NCBI GenBank assembly: GCA_016792845.1
Contig: JAEUKH010000032.1
Span: 32,304 to 96,303 of the forward strand
From: Myxococcales bacterium
GTDB lineage: Bacteria > Myxococcota_A > Polyangia > Polyangiales > Ga0077539
Direction of reading: 5' to 3'
DNA length: 64,000 bases
Shown piece after piece: positions 42,155-51,501 of the stretch (positions within the stretch are counted from its first letter, which is position 1; each line of letters starts with the position of its first letter). The position numbers and the translations under genes were made by a program. The notes beneath the pieces were generated by a model. The model was not told where the DNA came from. It did not search any database and was given only the letters and a program-made list of their open reading frames with translations.

Positions 42155-43150
42155 ATGGCCGCCGATCCACACGACAAGGCACCGCGACAGTTTCAGTGCC
42201 GCAATTATCTCTGGGACACCTTTGAACAGATGTCTCAGGAGTTTGATTGTACGCCCGATTCACTCATCAATGAAGCGATGCGGCAGTTCGCGCATGCGCG
42301 TAACCGCGGTGGTGCCTACGTCGAGCAGCCCGAGCCGATGGAGCCGTTGCAGTCGGCCCGGGGCGGCTTCCCGGGGCGCCCGGGGCCGCTGCCTGGGATG
42401 AACCCTCCTGGGATGAACCCTCCTGGGATGAACCCTCCTGGGGGTCTGCCTCGGATGGGCTCTGGGCCGGTGCCGTCGGCGGGTGGCCCCGCGATGCGCC
42501 CGCCCGGGATGCCCTCACCGGGTGGGATGCCCGGGATGGCGCCTCCGGGTGCGCGACCGCCGGGGCCTGGGTTGCCCTCGATGGGCGCCCCGGGCGGGAT
42601 GCCAGGGGGATTGCCCGGGATGGCGCCTCCGGGCGCGCGACCGCCGGGGCCTGGGTTGCCCTCGATGGGCGCTCCGGGTGGGATGCCCGGGATGGCGCCT
42701 CCGGGTGCGCGACCGCCGGGGCCTGGGTTGCCTTCGATGGGCGCCCCTGGGGGGATGCCGGGTGGGATGCCCGGGATGGCGCCTCCGGGTGCGCGACCGC
42801 CGGGGCCAGCGCCGTTGCCGGCCGCGCCGCAGCGTCCGCCGCCGGTGGGGCGCCCTCAGCCTGGCGCGAACCGCACTTTGATCGCGCTCTTTGAAGGGCA
42901 GCAGTACCCGGTCACCAAAGAAGAATTTGTGATCGGCCGCGGTCAAAAGACCAGCGATTTGACCATTCGTGACTCGAACGTGTCGCGCCGTCACGCGTGT
43001 GTGGTGCTCTACAACGGTCAATACTGGATCGTCGATCAGCAGAGCACCAACGGCGTCGACTTCAACGGCACCAAGGTCGAGCGCAAGGTGGTCGAAGACG
43101 GCGATCTGTATCGCATCTGCGACCACGAGATTCAGTTTGTGTATCGCTGA
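42155..43150 (+). CDS. RHH-like domain - Pro/Gly/Met linker - FHA protein (first of a tandem pair)
   Basis: The 331-residue protein begins with a short domain (about residues 11-48) whose pattern QFQCRNYLWDTFEQMSQEF plus DCTPDSLINEAMRQF fits a ribbon-helix-helix (CopG/Arc-like) fold. A Pro/Gly/Met linker of about 180 residues built of near-identical repeats follows. A C-terminal FHA domain (about 243-331) has the phosphothreonine-binding residues in FVIGRGQKTSDL, VSRRHACVV and STNGVDFNG. A paralogue follows 21 bp downstream. It could be a phosphorylation-controlled DNA-binding or scaffold protein; DNA binding is inferred from fold alone. Confidence 0.85.
   Translation: MAADPHDKAPRQFQCRNYLWDTFEQMSQEFDCTPDSLINEAMRQFAHARNRGGAYVEQPEPMEPLQSARGGFPGRPGPLPGMNPPGMNPPGMNPPGGLPRMGSGPVPSAGGPAMRPPGMPSPGGMPGMAPPGARPPGPGLPSMGAPGGMPGGLPGMAPPGARPPGPGLPSMGAPGGMPGMAPPGARPPGPGLPSMGAPGGMPGGMPGMAPPGARPPGPAPLPAAPQRPPPVGRPQPGANRTLIALFEGQQYPVTKEEFVIGRGQKTSDLTIRDSNVSRRHACVVLYNGQYWIVDQQSTNGVDFNGTKVERKVVEDGDLYRICDHEIQFVYR
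42398..42442 (+). repeat. Three tandem 15-bp units in the FHA linker
   Basis: Three exact copies of ATGAACCCTCCTGGG encode MNPPG repeats at the start of the linker. Exact identity points to recent slippage. Confidence 0.9.
42536..42812 (+). repeat. Four tandem 72/84-bp units in the FHA linker
   Basis: Four near-identical units start at 42536, 42620, 42692 and 42776, spaced 84, 72 and 84 bp. Each encodes MAPPGARPPGPGLPSMGAPGG-like sequence followed by one or two extra GMPG blocks. The DNA is almost identical between units, with mostly synonymous T/C changes, so the array is young and likely length-variable among strains. Confidence 0.9.
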
Positions 43151-43171
43151 TCGTAGAGGGAGGCCCGAGGC

Positions 43172-43924
43172 GTGACCGACGATCCGAATCGTAAGTCGAT
43201 GAGGCAGTTTCAGTGTCGAGACTACCTTTGGGAGAATTTTGAGCAGATGTCGAACGAGCTTCAGTGCTCGGTTGATTATCTCATCAATGAAGCGATGAAG
43301 CACTACGCCCGCACCCAGGGCAAGGGCGCTCAAGGGGCCGCGGTGGCGCCTCCGGCTCCGCCGCCGGGGCGTCAGGGCGGGCCGCCGATTCCGCGCCCGC
43401 CGATGGGTGCGCCGATGGGGGCTTCGATGGCGCCGGGCCCGATGGGGCGGCCGGGCGTACCGGGGCCTGGGATGATGCCGCAGGGTCGGCCGGGCGTGCC
43501 GGGGCCTGGGATGATGCCGCAGGGCCAGATGGGGGCCTCGATGGGCGCTCCGATGGCGGCGCCGATGGGCGCTCAGGGGGCGATGCCTGGGCGCGCGCCG
43601 ACGGGGTATCCGCGGGCTGGGGGCATCCCCCCGGCGGGCACGATGGTGTACGCGGTGTTCGAAGGCCAGCGCTACCCCGTCAACAAAGACGAGTTCTACA
43701 TCGGTCGGTCAAACAAGAGCTGCGACCTGATCGTGAAAGACCCGAACGTCTCAAGGCAGCACGCCCGGGTGGTGCGGCATCAAGGCCAATACTGGATGGT
43801 CGACATGGGCTCGACCAACGGCATTGAGCACAACGGCTCTCGGGTTGATCGCCGCCCCATTCAAGAGGGTGACGTGTTTCGCATCTGCGATCACGAGATC
43901 GTGTTTACGTATCGACCCGGTTGA
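43172..43924 (+). CDS. RHH-like domain - Pro/Gly/Met linker - FHA protein (second of a tandem pair)
   Basis: This 250-residue protein is a paralogue of the preceding one. The N-terminal RHH-like domain (QFQCRDYLWENFEQMSNEL plus QCSVDYLINEAMKHY, about 11-48) and the C-terminal FHA domain (about 163-248; FYIGRSNKSCDL, VSRQHARVV, STNGIEHNG) align throughout. The linker is shorter and has its own 39-bp duplication at 43451-43528. The GTG start at 43172 has an AGAGGGAGG ribosome site. The pair could form homo- or heterodimers through the RHH part. Confidence 0.85.
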   Translation: MTDDPNRKSMRQFQCRDYLWENFEQMSNELQCSVDYLINEAMKHYARTQGKGAQGAAVAPPAPPPGRQGGPPIPRPPMGAPMGASMAPGPMGRPGVPGPGMMPQGRPGVPGPGMMPQGQMGASMGAPMAAPMGAQGAMPGRAPTGYPRAGGIPPAGTMVYAVFEGQRYPVNKDEFYIGRSNKSCDLIVKDPNVSRQHARVVRHQGQYWMVDMGSTNGIEHNGSRVDRRPIQEGDVFRICDHEIVFTYRPG

Positions 43925-44005
43925 TTCGCTGCTGCGAGGCGGCGTTTGGCGCGGCCCTGGTGCGAGGCGATGGCCTTCACCGGGGCCGTTCTCGTTGGCC
44001 CGCGT

Positions 44006-47000
44006 TCAGCGCAGTTGCATGGTGATTTGACGGGTGTCGGCGGCGTCGAGGGCCCTGATCGACTCGGCGAAGCCGCGGTACTCTGCGGCGGTGACGCGCC
44101 CGGTGGGCACCATCACCCGGCGGAGCAGGTGAAAGCCCTCGGGGCGACGCGCGTAGGCGAACGACCATTGAACGCCGTGAGACGCGCCCTCGGCGTTGTC
44201 GGGCAGCGTGTCGAGGCGGAGCTGCGCGTCGAGGGTGACGGTGAGGTCGAGGGTCGCGTTGACGGGGTCGCCGTTCCACAGAGGGGCGGTGCGGGTCGGA
44301 GATTGGGCGTAGGCGGTGGCCGCGTCGGCGTGAAAGATGCCATCGAAGACGAGCCGATCGCCGTTGCGGGTGGCCACCCCGGGGGCCGTAAAGCGGTACC
44401 GAAACACCATGTCTTCTTGCGGGTTGTTGGTGCCCTCGACGCGCAGCTCGCGGAGCGACGCGCCCGCCACCATGCCGCCCACATAGGCCTCGAACTGTCG
44501 GTCACGGTTGGCCGCGTCGAGGCGTCGCATCACCTGCCGCGCCCCGGTGGCGGCGTACCCGCGAAGCCGCTCTTCGACCTCGGCCTCGGCGGAGCCATTG
44601 GGCAACAACCTCAGCCGGACCGTCAACAGTCGCTGGTGTGACTCGGCGCGAAACGCAGGCAGCCGGGTGCGCGGCGCCCCCGCGGTGAGCAGCATCGCCT
44701 CGCCGCCCGCGATGGCCGGCGGCATGTAGTCGAGCGGCGCGTTGCTGTCGGCGGCGGTGACAAAGCGTTCGCCGTCTTCGGTTTGAACCCGCAACATCAA
44801 ACTTTGAAAGGTGTCATCGTCGGCGAGATCGCTCGGCGTGCTGTCTGCGATACCCTGCCGTACAAGCGCGATCTCACAGGGAATTTCAGCGATCTTGGCC
44901 ATGTAGCAGAGCACCCGGGTGCGGTGACCGGCTCGGGCCGAGAGCATCCGCGGGGCTGACTCGAAGGGCGTGCCGGCGCCCTCTTGTTGGATGTTCCCGG
45001 TGACCCAACGGTGGAGCGCCGCGAGGCGGGCGCTGCGGGTCGGCGCGTCGCCCACGATGCTGCGGGTCAGGCGGACGGCCTCGGGGTCGACGACGTCGAG
45101 GTCGCTCAGTCTTGCGCGGAGCGCGTCGACGAAGTGCAACCAGGTGGCGTTGGCGCCCGCCGCGACGCTGGGGATGAACTCGCGCGCGGCCACGCTCGAC
45201 GGCTCGGGGGTGAGCCGGTCGCTCTCGCGAACACGCCAACGGTACTGTCGCAAGGCGCCGTGTTCGGTCTCTTCGACGGCGGGCGCGGGGCCGCGCGGGT
45301 CGAGGGTGAGCCGCATCGCCGCGGGCACCACCAGGGTGTACTCAGAGCGGTCGTAGGGCACCTCAAAACCGCGGAAGAAGAAGCGATCGGAGACGAAGCC
45401 GCCCGGCGCGACGTCGCTCTGGGGCAGCACCCTGACGTACTCGAACTCGACGGCGTCTCCCGGTCGGAGCTCGGGCAATGAGAGGGTGTCTTTGCCCGCG
45501 ATCTCTTCAGGCAAGAGCACCCGGCCGTCTTGCTTGAGGGTGCGAATGCCGAGGAGCGAAGCGCCATTGGGGAGCGAGAACTCGCCGTACGCTTCAACAC
45601 CCTCGCGGCTCTGGACCCGAATGATGTTGTGCGTCAGCTCAAGCGCCGAACCGTCGGCGTAGTTGCGGCGCACCGTGTAATCGAGCACCAAGACCGCCGA
45701 GGCGTCGTAGCGGCGGCCCGAGGCCTCGAACGCGCGCAGCACCGCGCGGCCGTCGAGACGCCAAGGCTCAAGGTCTTCGATCCCCGAGAGAAACGAGCGC
45801 AGACGGAAGAGGCTCGCGAGCTCGGCGGGGCGCTCGCTGAGGGCCTGGTCGAGCACCGCCTGGGCGGCGCTGCGGTGCCCCTGGGCGAGGTGAAGATCGG
45901 CCATGTCGGCGCGCAAGGCGTCGTCTTCGGGCATCTGCGGGAGGAGGGCGTCGCCGCGCTCCAGGGCCTCGCGGAAGCGGCCGCGGCTGCGGTCGAGCTC
46001 CATCAAGGCGCGGCGGAGACCGCGACCTTCGGGGTCGGCGTCGAGGAGGCGGTCGAAGGCCTGCGCCGCTTCGGTGTACCGACGGAGGCGGGCCGCGGTG
46101 CTGGCCGGTACGTCGCTCAGCGCGTCGCAGCGCGAGAGCTCGGTCGAGAGGCTGTGTTCGAGCTGGCCGTCGCCGTGACGTTGGGCGAGCGAGAGCAGCA
46201 TGCGCACGGGCCAACACGCGCTCGGGAGCTGGCGCCGCGCGGCGTCGAGGAGCGCGCGGGCTTCACCATCCCAGTTGCGCTGCATCAAGCGATCGGCGAG
46301 GTCGCTGTCGACCTCAGGGTTGTTCGCGAAGCGCTGGTGGGCCTCGCGCATGCGGGTGAGCGCCTCGTCGCCGCGCTCGTCTTCGGCCGCGAGCCGCGCG
46401 AGCTGGAGCACCGGGTAGTAGGCCCGCGGGTCTCCCTGTTGGGCGCCCTCGAAGGCGCGCCGTGCGCGGTCGCGGCCGGTCGAGGCGGTGACAAAGGGGT
46501 CGGCCTGGGCGGCGGCGCCCCAAGCGATGAGGGTCGTGGGCGTGGGCGCCTCGGCGGTGGCGAGGGGGCGAAGGAGCTCGCGGGCGGCCACGGGGTTACG
46601 GCGCGCGAAGGCCAGCTCGGCGAGGGCGTAACGGGTGAAGGGGTCGCTGGGCATCGACGCCTCGTCGAGGTAGGCGCTGTCAGCGGGCGAGACCGCGGTC
46701 CGATGCGCCACCGGCGGAGAGGCGTGGGCCGCCGCACGAGGCGCAGAGAAGCGCGCCACGGGGCGACCCGCGGGGTCGGTCAACGCCGCGATGACCAAGG
46801 GGGCGTGGAACTCGCTCCCGATCTTGATGCGCAGGGTGTGGGTGCCCGCGGCGAGGTGCATCGCGGCGGTGCTGCCGGGCCCCGTGGCGCGCACCCGAGG
46901 GTCGACGGTGGCGACCCGCACGCCGTCAACGAGGGCGGTGTAGAGGTTCGGTGACTCGACCCGCAGCACCACGTCTTGTGCGGCGTCGAGGGTAAAATCG

Positions 47001-47782
47001 GTGTTGGCGTAGAGCACGCCGGTGAGGGTGGCGCCGCGCCCGAGGTTGGCCGCGCAGCCGCGGGCCCGCACGGTGTAGGGGGCCGACGCGGCGCGCCCGT
47101 CGCCGAGGGCGTAGCGACCCGCGAGGGGCCCGGGGTCGTCGGGGCCGAGGTGCTCGTCGAAGCGCAAGAGCGGCAGCGGGCCGAAGGGGCCGACCACGCT
47201 CCACCCGGTGACGCAGCCCGAGGCCGCGACCCAGCGCGCTTCGGCCTGCGCGTCGCCGCGCTCGCGGGCCCAACGCACGGCGGTCTCGAGGATCTTGAAC
47301 GAGGCCTCGGCGCTCAAGCGACCGCGGTCTTCGCGTACGTGCTCGATCACCCGCGAGAAGGCCTCGTCGAAGCCCTCGACGTCGCCGCGGAGCAAGATCA
47401 CCTTCGCGACCGCGGCCTCGGCGAGGGCTGACCCGAGGGGGTCGTCGCTCGTGCGGCCTGCCTCGATGGTGGCGATGAGGGCGCGCATGCAGCGCTCGAA
47501 TTCGCCGCGCTGCGCGCTGAGCACCCCGTCGGCGAAGCGCACCCTCGGGTCGCTCGCGAAGTGTTCGGTGAGGGCGTCGCGCTCGCGGTCGACCCAGGCG
47601 AGGTCGCCGCCGGGTGCGACCCACTCGGCGAGCCAGCGGGCGCGGCGCGCGTCCCACCCTGAGGGGTCGTCGCGGGTGGCGCGGCGCGCGAGGTCGAGCT
47701 CAGAGCGGGGCGCCTGGGCGACCGGCTGCCGTGCCGCGCAGGCCATCACAGCGAGGCCGAGGGCGAGGGTGCGACGCATCAT
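44006..47782 (-). CDS. DUF3857/transglutaminase-like TPR lipoprotein, degenerate transglutaminase
   Basis: The 1258-residue protein begins MMRRTLALGLAVMACA, a lipoprotein signal. A beta-rich domain (about 130-330), TPR-type repeats (about 370-690), a DUF3857 domain (about 700-880) and a transglutaminase-like region (about 930-1010) follow. In the last, the expected Gly-Asp-Cys active-site block is replaced by RAGHRTRVLCYMAK, so the catalytic Cys is missing at its usual place. The domain may be a binding module. Its ATG overlaps the stop of the upstream giant gene (ATGA), so the two are coupled. Confidence 0.75.
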   Translation of the reverse strand: MMRRTLALGLAVMACAARQPVAQAPRSELDLARRATRDDPSGWDARRARWLAEWVAPGGDLAWVDRERDALTEHFASDPRVRFADGVLSAQRGEFERCMRALIATIEAGRTSDDPLGSALAEAAVAKVILLRGDVEGFDEAFSRVIEHVREDRGRLSAEASFKILETAVRWARERGDAQAEARWVAASGCVTGWSVVGPFGPLPLLRFDEHLGPDDPGPLAGRYALGDGRAASAPYTVRARGCAANLGRGATLTGVLYANTDFTLDAAQDVVLRVESPNLYTALVDGVRVATVDPRVRATGPGSTAAMHLAAGTHTLRIKIGSEFHAPLVIAALTDPAGRPVARFSAPRAAAHASPPVAHRTAVSPADSAYLDEASMPSDPFTRYALAELAFARRNPVAARELLRPLATAEAPTPTTLIAWGAAAQADPFVTASTGRDRARRAFEGAQQGDPRAYYPVLQLARLAAEDERGDEALTRMREAHQRFANNPEVDSDLADRLMQRNWDGEARALLDAARRQLPSACWPVRMLLSLAQRHGDGQLEHSLSTELSRCDALSDVPASTAARLRRYTEAAQAFDRLLDADPEGRGLRRALMELDRSRGRFREALERGDALLPQMPEDDALRADMADLHLAQGHRSAAQAVLDQALSERPAELASLFRLRSFLSGIEDLEPWRLDGRAVLRAFEASGRRYDASAVLVLDYTVRRNYADGSALELTHNIIRVQSREGVEAYGEFSLPNGASLLGIRTLKQDGRVLLPEEIAGKDTLSLPELRPGDAVEFEYVRVLPQSDVAPGGFVSDRFFFRGFEVPYDRSEYTLVVPAAMRLTLDPRGPAPAVEETEHGALRQYRWRVRESDRLTPEPSSVAAREFIPSVAAGANATWLHFVDALRARLSDLDVVDPEAVRLTRSIVGDAPTRSARLAALHRWVTGNIQQEGAGTPFESAPRMLSARAGHRTRVLCYMAKIAEIPCEIALVRQGIADSTPSDLADDDTFQSLMLRVQTEDGERFVTAADSNAPLDYMPPAIAGGEAMLLTAGAPRTRLPAFRAESHQRLLTVRLRLLPNGSAEAEVEERLRGYAATGARQVMRRLDAANRDRQFEAYVGGMVAGASLRELRVEGTNNPQEDMVFRYRFTAPGVATRNGDRLVFDGIFHADAATAYAQSPTRTAPLWNGDPVNATLDLTVTLDAQLRLDTLPDNAEGASHGVQWSFAYARRPEGFHLLRRVMVPTGRVTAAEYRGFAESIRALDAADTRQITMQLR

Positions 47783-50700
47783 CGTGCGCCTCCTTCTGCG
47801 GTGAGGGCGACCGTCAGGCGGCGCCCGAGGGCCTCGTCGACGGCTTGGCAAAACGATCTAAATTCACTGTACTCTTGAGCAGTTACGCGATCTCGCGAGA
47901 GCACGAGCTGGCGTCGCACGGTGACCGTGGTGCCCTCGGCGGTGACGGCGAGCTCGAAGCGCCCGAAGGGGGTCTCTAGGCGCGTCGGCGGCGGCACGTC
48001 GCGCACCGTCGCGCCCGTTGGGAGCCGCAGCGTTCGGGTCTCGGTGGCGCGGCTCGGCACGCCCACCACCAGCGGCAGGTTGCGGCTCGATCGCGGCGCG
48101 TAGCGGCGGGTGAGGTCGAGCGGCGGCGCGAGCGGCACGAGGAGGGCGTTGCCTTGGCGGGTGCCGTAGCGGGCCACCGTGGCCTGGTAGTCGAGCTCGG
48201 CGGCGATCTCGTTGTTGTTGAGGTCGTTGGTGGTGACCCGGGTGACCCGCGCGCCGGGGTAGCGCTCGCGGATCTGGTCTTCGACGCGCTCGACCCGGGT
48301 CGCTTCGGCTTCGAGGGTGTTGCGCAGCGCGGGCGCGTCGGGCCCGAGCACGCGTTGGCGGGTGTGCAGCGCCAAGGCGCCGTCGGGGGCGAGGGTGAGC
48401 TCGGCGGTCACGTCGCTGGTGTTCTGTTCGGGGGTGTAGACGGGGGTGCGCGCGAGGCGCGCTTCGCCGCGCTGGTTGACCAAGAGGGCGGTGACGCCTT
48501 GGTCGCCCCCGGGGAGCTCGTCGATGCCCGAGTGGAGCGCCGTGCCGTCGAGGTAGAGATCGAGCGAGGGCACGTACGCGATGGCGTGGTCGAAGATGGC
48601 GAGGGAGGCCGGGTGGTCTTCGATGTCGCCGTTGTTGCGCGTGCGCACGAGGGCCAGCGAGGCGTCGATGCCGGCCTCGCGGAGCATCGTCACGATGACG
48701 CTCGCTTTGTCTTTGCAGTCGCCGAAGCCGCGGCTACAGACCTGCGGCACGGCGTACGGCTTGAAGCCGTGGATGCCGAACTCGAGGGCCACGTACCGGG
48801 TGTTGGTGATGACCCACTGGTAGATCGCGCGCACCTTGTCGCGCTCGGTGGTGAGGCCCCGGGTGAGCTCGCGCACCACCGCGCGGAGGCGGTCGTCGAG
48901 CACGAGCTGATCGCGCACGAGGCCCCAGTACCAGCGCCCGACGTCGGCCCAACTGCGGTAGGTCGAGATGTGCAGGTAGGCCGCGCGCTCGGTGTTGCCC
49001 GGGGCCCGCTCCTCAGGCTGGACCGCGGGCACATCGCTGGCGGTGAAGGCGTACACCCGGGTGTCGCCCTCGGCGGCGTCGCGGCGTTCGATGCGCTGAT
49101 CGCCGGGCAAGGGCGCCGCGTACACGAAGAACTCGCGCTGCGCGGGGGCGCGCAAGACGTACTGAAAATGGGCGCGCGGTACGCCCGTCTGTACGATCTG
49201 GAGGTCGCCGAAATAGTCTGCGAAGGCGTTGCGGGGTGAGACATCGTCGGTGCGCCAGCGCACCTCGACCACGTCGCCGGGGCTCAAATGGGGGAAGGTG
49301 AGCTGCACCACGCGGTTGCTGAAATACATGCGCGTGGCCGGGTCGCTTGAGACGTTGAACTCGTTGACCTGGGTGCCTTCGTCGACGCTCCCGTCGCGGT
49401 GGTAGACCCGCGCCGCGCGGAGGTCGATGCGCTCGCCGTCGGGGTCGTACCGGAGGGCGTAGCTGCGGCCGTCGCGGGCGCCCTGTTCGGTGCGGACCTC
49501 GTAGGCGATCTGACGAAAGTTCGACGACAACCCGTTGGGGTACACCGTGCGCACGGTGAGCTCTTGCAGCGAGCGAATGTTGTAGCTCTCGCGGGTGTCG
49601 GCCTCGCGGGCGCGGCGCGCGAGAAAGGCCTCGGGCGCCTCGGCGGCGGCCTCGTCGGCGCGGGGGGCCGAGGGCTCGAGCGCTTCGAGGTGCTGCCGCA
49701 GGCTCGCGTCTTGGGGGCGCAACGCGAGGGCACGTCGCAGCGAGGCGCGGGCCGCCTCGGGGAGGTTCAGCCGCGCTTCGAGCTCGCCCCGCGATGACCA
49801 GAGCCCGGGCTCGTCGGGCACGAGCTCCGTCGCGGCGGCCATGACGGCGACGGCGCGCTCAGCGTCGCCGATCGACTCGAAGAGCTCGGCCGCGGTGTTG
49901 TGCACGCTGAGGTGCGCGGGGCGGGTCTGGAGCATCCGCTCGGCGAGCGCCCGCACGGTGTCGCGATCGCCCACGAGGCGCGCGTCGCGGGCCATGGCGT
50001 CGAGCACGTCGGTGTCGGCCGCGCGGAGCTGGCTCAAGCTCCGCCGCAGCGTCGCGGCGACCTCGGCCTGGCCTGCGTGCTCGGCGAGGGCGAGGCGCGC
50101 CCGCAAGACCAGGGCGACCCGCGGCGCGAGCCCCGAGACCTCTTCGAGCGCGCGGTGTGCGGCCAAAGGGAAGCCGACCGCGTCGAGCACCAGGGCGTAC
50201 TCGACGTGGGCCAGGATCGACGTCGGGTCGAGCCGCAGGGCCGCTTCGAGGTAGGGAAGCGCGTCTTCCGCGCGCACGCCGGTTCGGGCCTCGTGGCCGA
50301 GGGCCGTCAGCACGTGCGGGTCGTTCGGCGTCAGCGCGTAGGCCCGCCTGAGGGCCTCGCGGCGACGGTTGCGGTCGGGCGTGATGTCAGCCGCGAGGAG
50401 CCACCGCTCGGCCGCCAGCGAGGCCGGGCCCGTGGTGCCCTGCGCGGCCCGCTCGGCGTAGTCGGCCGCCTGCGGGTCGGCCGGGTCGTCGGCGCCGGTG
50501 AGGTGAAGGATCCGCGCGTAATTCACCCAGGCTTCGGGGCTCGCCTGGGGCGCCTGGGCGGCCCGTTGCAGGGCGTAGAGGGTGCCGCTCGGGGGGCGCA
50601 CCGTGAGCGCAGTCGGAGGCGCCTGGGCGGCGGCGTGGGCGAGCTCGGGGTCGGGGTTGAGGTCGACCCGGGGGGCGCCGTCGGGGCGCGTGAAGCGGGC

Positions 50701-51462
50701 GTAAAAGCCCATGCCCCGCTCGTCGGTGCAGACCTTCAAGAGCACGCGGTTCTGCCCGGCTCTCAGCGCGACGGCGACCCCCGCGCGGTCGAGCGAGGCG
50801 CGTCGCACGATGGGGTCGCGAAAGACCTCTTGTCCGTTGACCCAGGCCGCGATGGCGCCGCTCGCGCCGAGCCAGAGCACCGCGCCCTCGGCCCTCGGCG
50901 CGGTGACGAGGGTCTGTGCGTAGGCGCACGCGTTGACGCTCGGGCGCACGACGCTGTCGAGGGGCACGAGGCCCATGCGGAGGATGGGTGGCACCACGCG
51001 CCAGCGCACGCTGCGCTCGATGCCGTCGTAGTGTGTGTCGTCGGTGACCCGGGCGCCGCGGTCGGTCTCGGGGCCGAAGGCGCGGGCGAAGCCGTTGCGG
51101 CCTTCGTTGTCGAAGGGGCCGATGACCGACCAGCGGGTGAGCATGCCGAGCGCCGCGACGAGCTCATTGGCGCGGTTCTGCGCGCCGAGGTCGCGGTGCG
51201 CTTCGGCCTCGGCGTAGCTCGCTTGGGCGCGCAGGGCGGGCGACAGGGCGGCGTTGCGGGCGAGGGCGCCGAAGCGGTCGGCGAGGGGCACGGGGTCGAC
51301 CACGTCGCGCAGGGCGCGGAGCCTGGCGAGGCTGACGGCGGCGCGCGGGTCGGCGCGGTAACGCAGCACATCGAGGCCGTGCTGTCGGGCCCACTCGTGG
51401 GGCTGTTGGGCCTGGGCGGCGCGGGGGGTCGCGAGCGCGGCGAGGCAGAGCGGCACGAGCAA
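47779..51462 (-). CDS. DUF3857/transglutaminase TPR protein with intact catalytic triad
   Basis: The 1227-residue secreted protein has a signal peptide ending AAQAQQ. A beta domain (about 90-280), TPR repeats (about 300-620), DUF3857 (about 640-810) and a transglutaminase-like cysteine-protease fold (about 850-960) follow. The triad is visible as Cys in GFGDCKDKAS, His in AIFDHAIAYV and Asp in LYLDGTA. It is probably a periplasmic or surface peptidase or cross-linking enzyme. The start is uncertain: TTG 51462 or GTG 51456 gives a clean signal peptide, and longer frames run into the divergent gene. The start lies about 40 bp from the divergent UbiA-type gene. Confidence 0.8.
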   Translation of the reverse strand: MLVPLCLAALATPRAAQAQQPHEWARQHGLDVLRYRADPRAAVSLARLRALRDVVDPVPLADRFGALARNAALSPALRAQASYAEAEAHRDLGAQNRANELVAALGMLTRWSVIGPFDNEGRNGFARAFGPETDRGARVTDDTHYDGIERSVRWRVVPPILRMGLVPLDSVVRPSVNACAYAQTLVTAPRAEGAVLWLGASGAIAAWVNGQEVFRDPIVRRASLDRAGVAVALRAGQNRVLLKVCTDERGMGFYARFTRPDGAPRVDLNPDPELAHAAAQAPPTALTVRPPSGTLYALQRAAQAPQASPEAWVNYARILHLTGADDPADPQAADYAERAAQGTTGPASLAAERWLLAADITPDRNRRREALRRAYALTPNDPHVLTALGHEARTGVRAEDALPYLEAALRLDPTSILAHVEYALVLDAVGFPLAAHRALEEVSGLAPRVALVLRARLALAEHAGQAEVAATLRRSLSQLRAADTDVLDAMARDARLVGDRDTVRALAERMLQTRPAHLSVHNTAAELFESIGDAERAVAVMAAATELVPDEPGLWSSRGELEARLNLPEAARASLRRALALRPQDASLRQHLEALEPSAPRADEAAAEAPEAFLARRAREADTRESYNIRSLQELTVRTVYPNGLSSNFRQIAYEVRTEQGARDGRSYALRYDPDGERIDLRAARVYHRDGSVDEGTQVNEFNVSSDPATRMYFSNRVVQLTFPHLSPGDVVEVRWRTDDVSPRNAFADYFGDLQIVQTGVPRAHFQYVLRAPAQREFFVYAAPLPGDQRIERRDAAEGDTRVYAFTASDVPAVQPEERAPGNTERAAYLHISTYRSWADVGRWYWGLVRDQLVLDDRLRAVVRELTRGLTTERDKVRAIYQWVITNTRYVALEFGIHGFKPYAVPQVCSRGFGDCKDKASVIVTMLREAGIDASLALVRTRNNGDIEDHPASLAIFDHAIAYVPSLDLYLDGTALHSGIDELPGGDQGVTALLVNQRGEARLARTPVYTPEQNTSDVTAELTLAPDGALALHTRQRVLGPDAPALRNTLEAEATRVERVEDQIRERYPGARVTRVTTNDLNNNEIAAELDYQATVARYGTRQGNALLVPLAPPLDLTRRYAPRSSRNLPLVVGVPSRATETRTLRLPTGATVRDVPPPTRLETPFGRFELAVTAEGTTVTVRRQLVLSRDRVTAQEYSEFRSFCQAVDEALGRRLTVALTAEGGAR

Positions 51463-51501
51463 GGCGCGGGTGGGCGAAGTGTGGTAGAGCCCCCGACCAT
51501 C

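Noticed and set aside
49900..51501. Long open frame in phase with the UbiA-type gene, extending over the transglutaminase gene
   Set aside because: Only the part from about 51502 matches the family; the rest is antisense to a well-supported gene.
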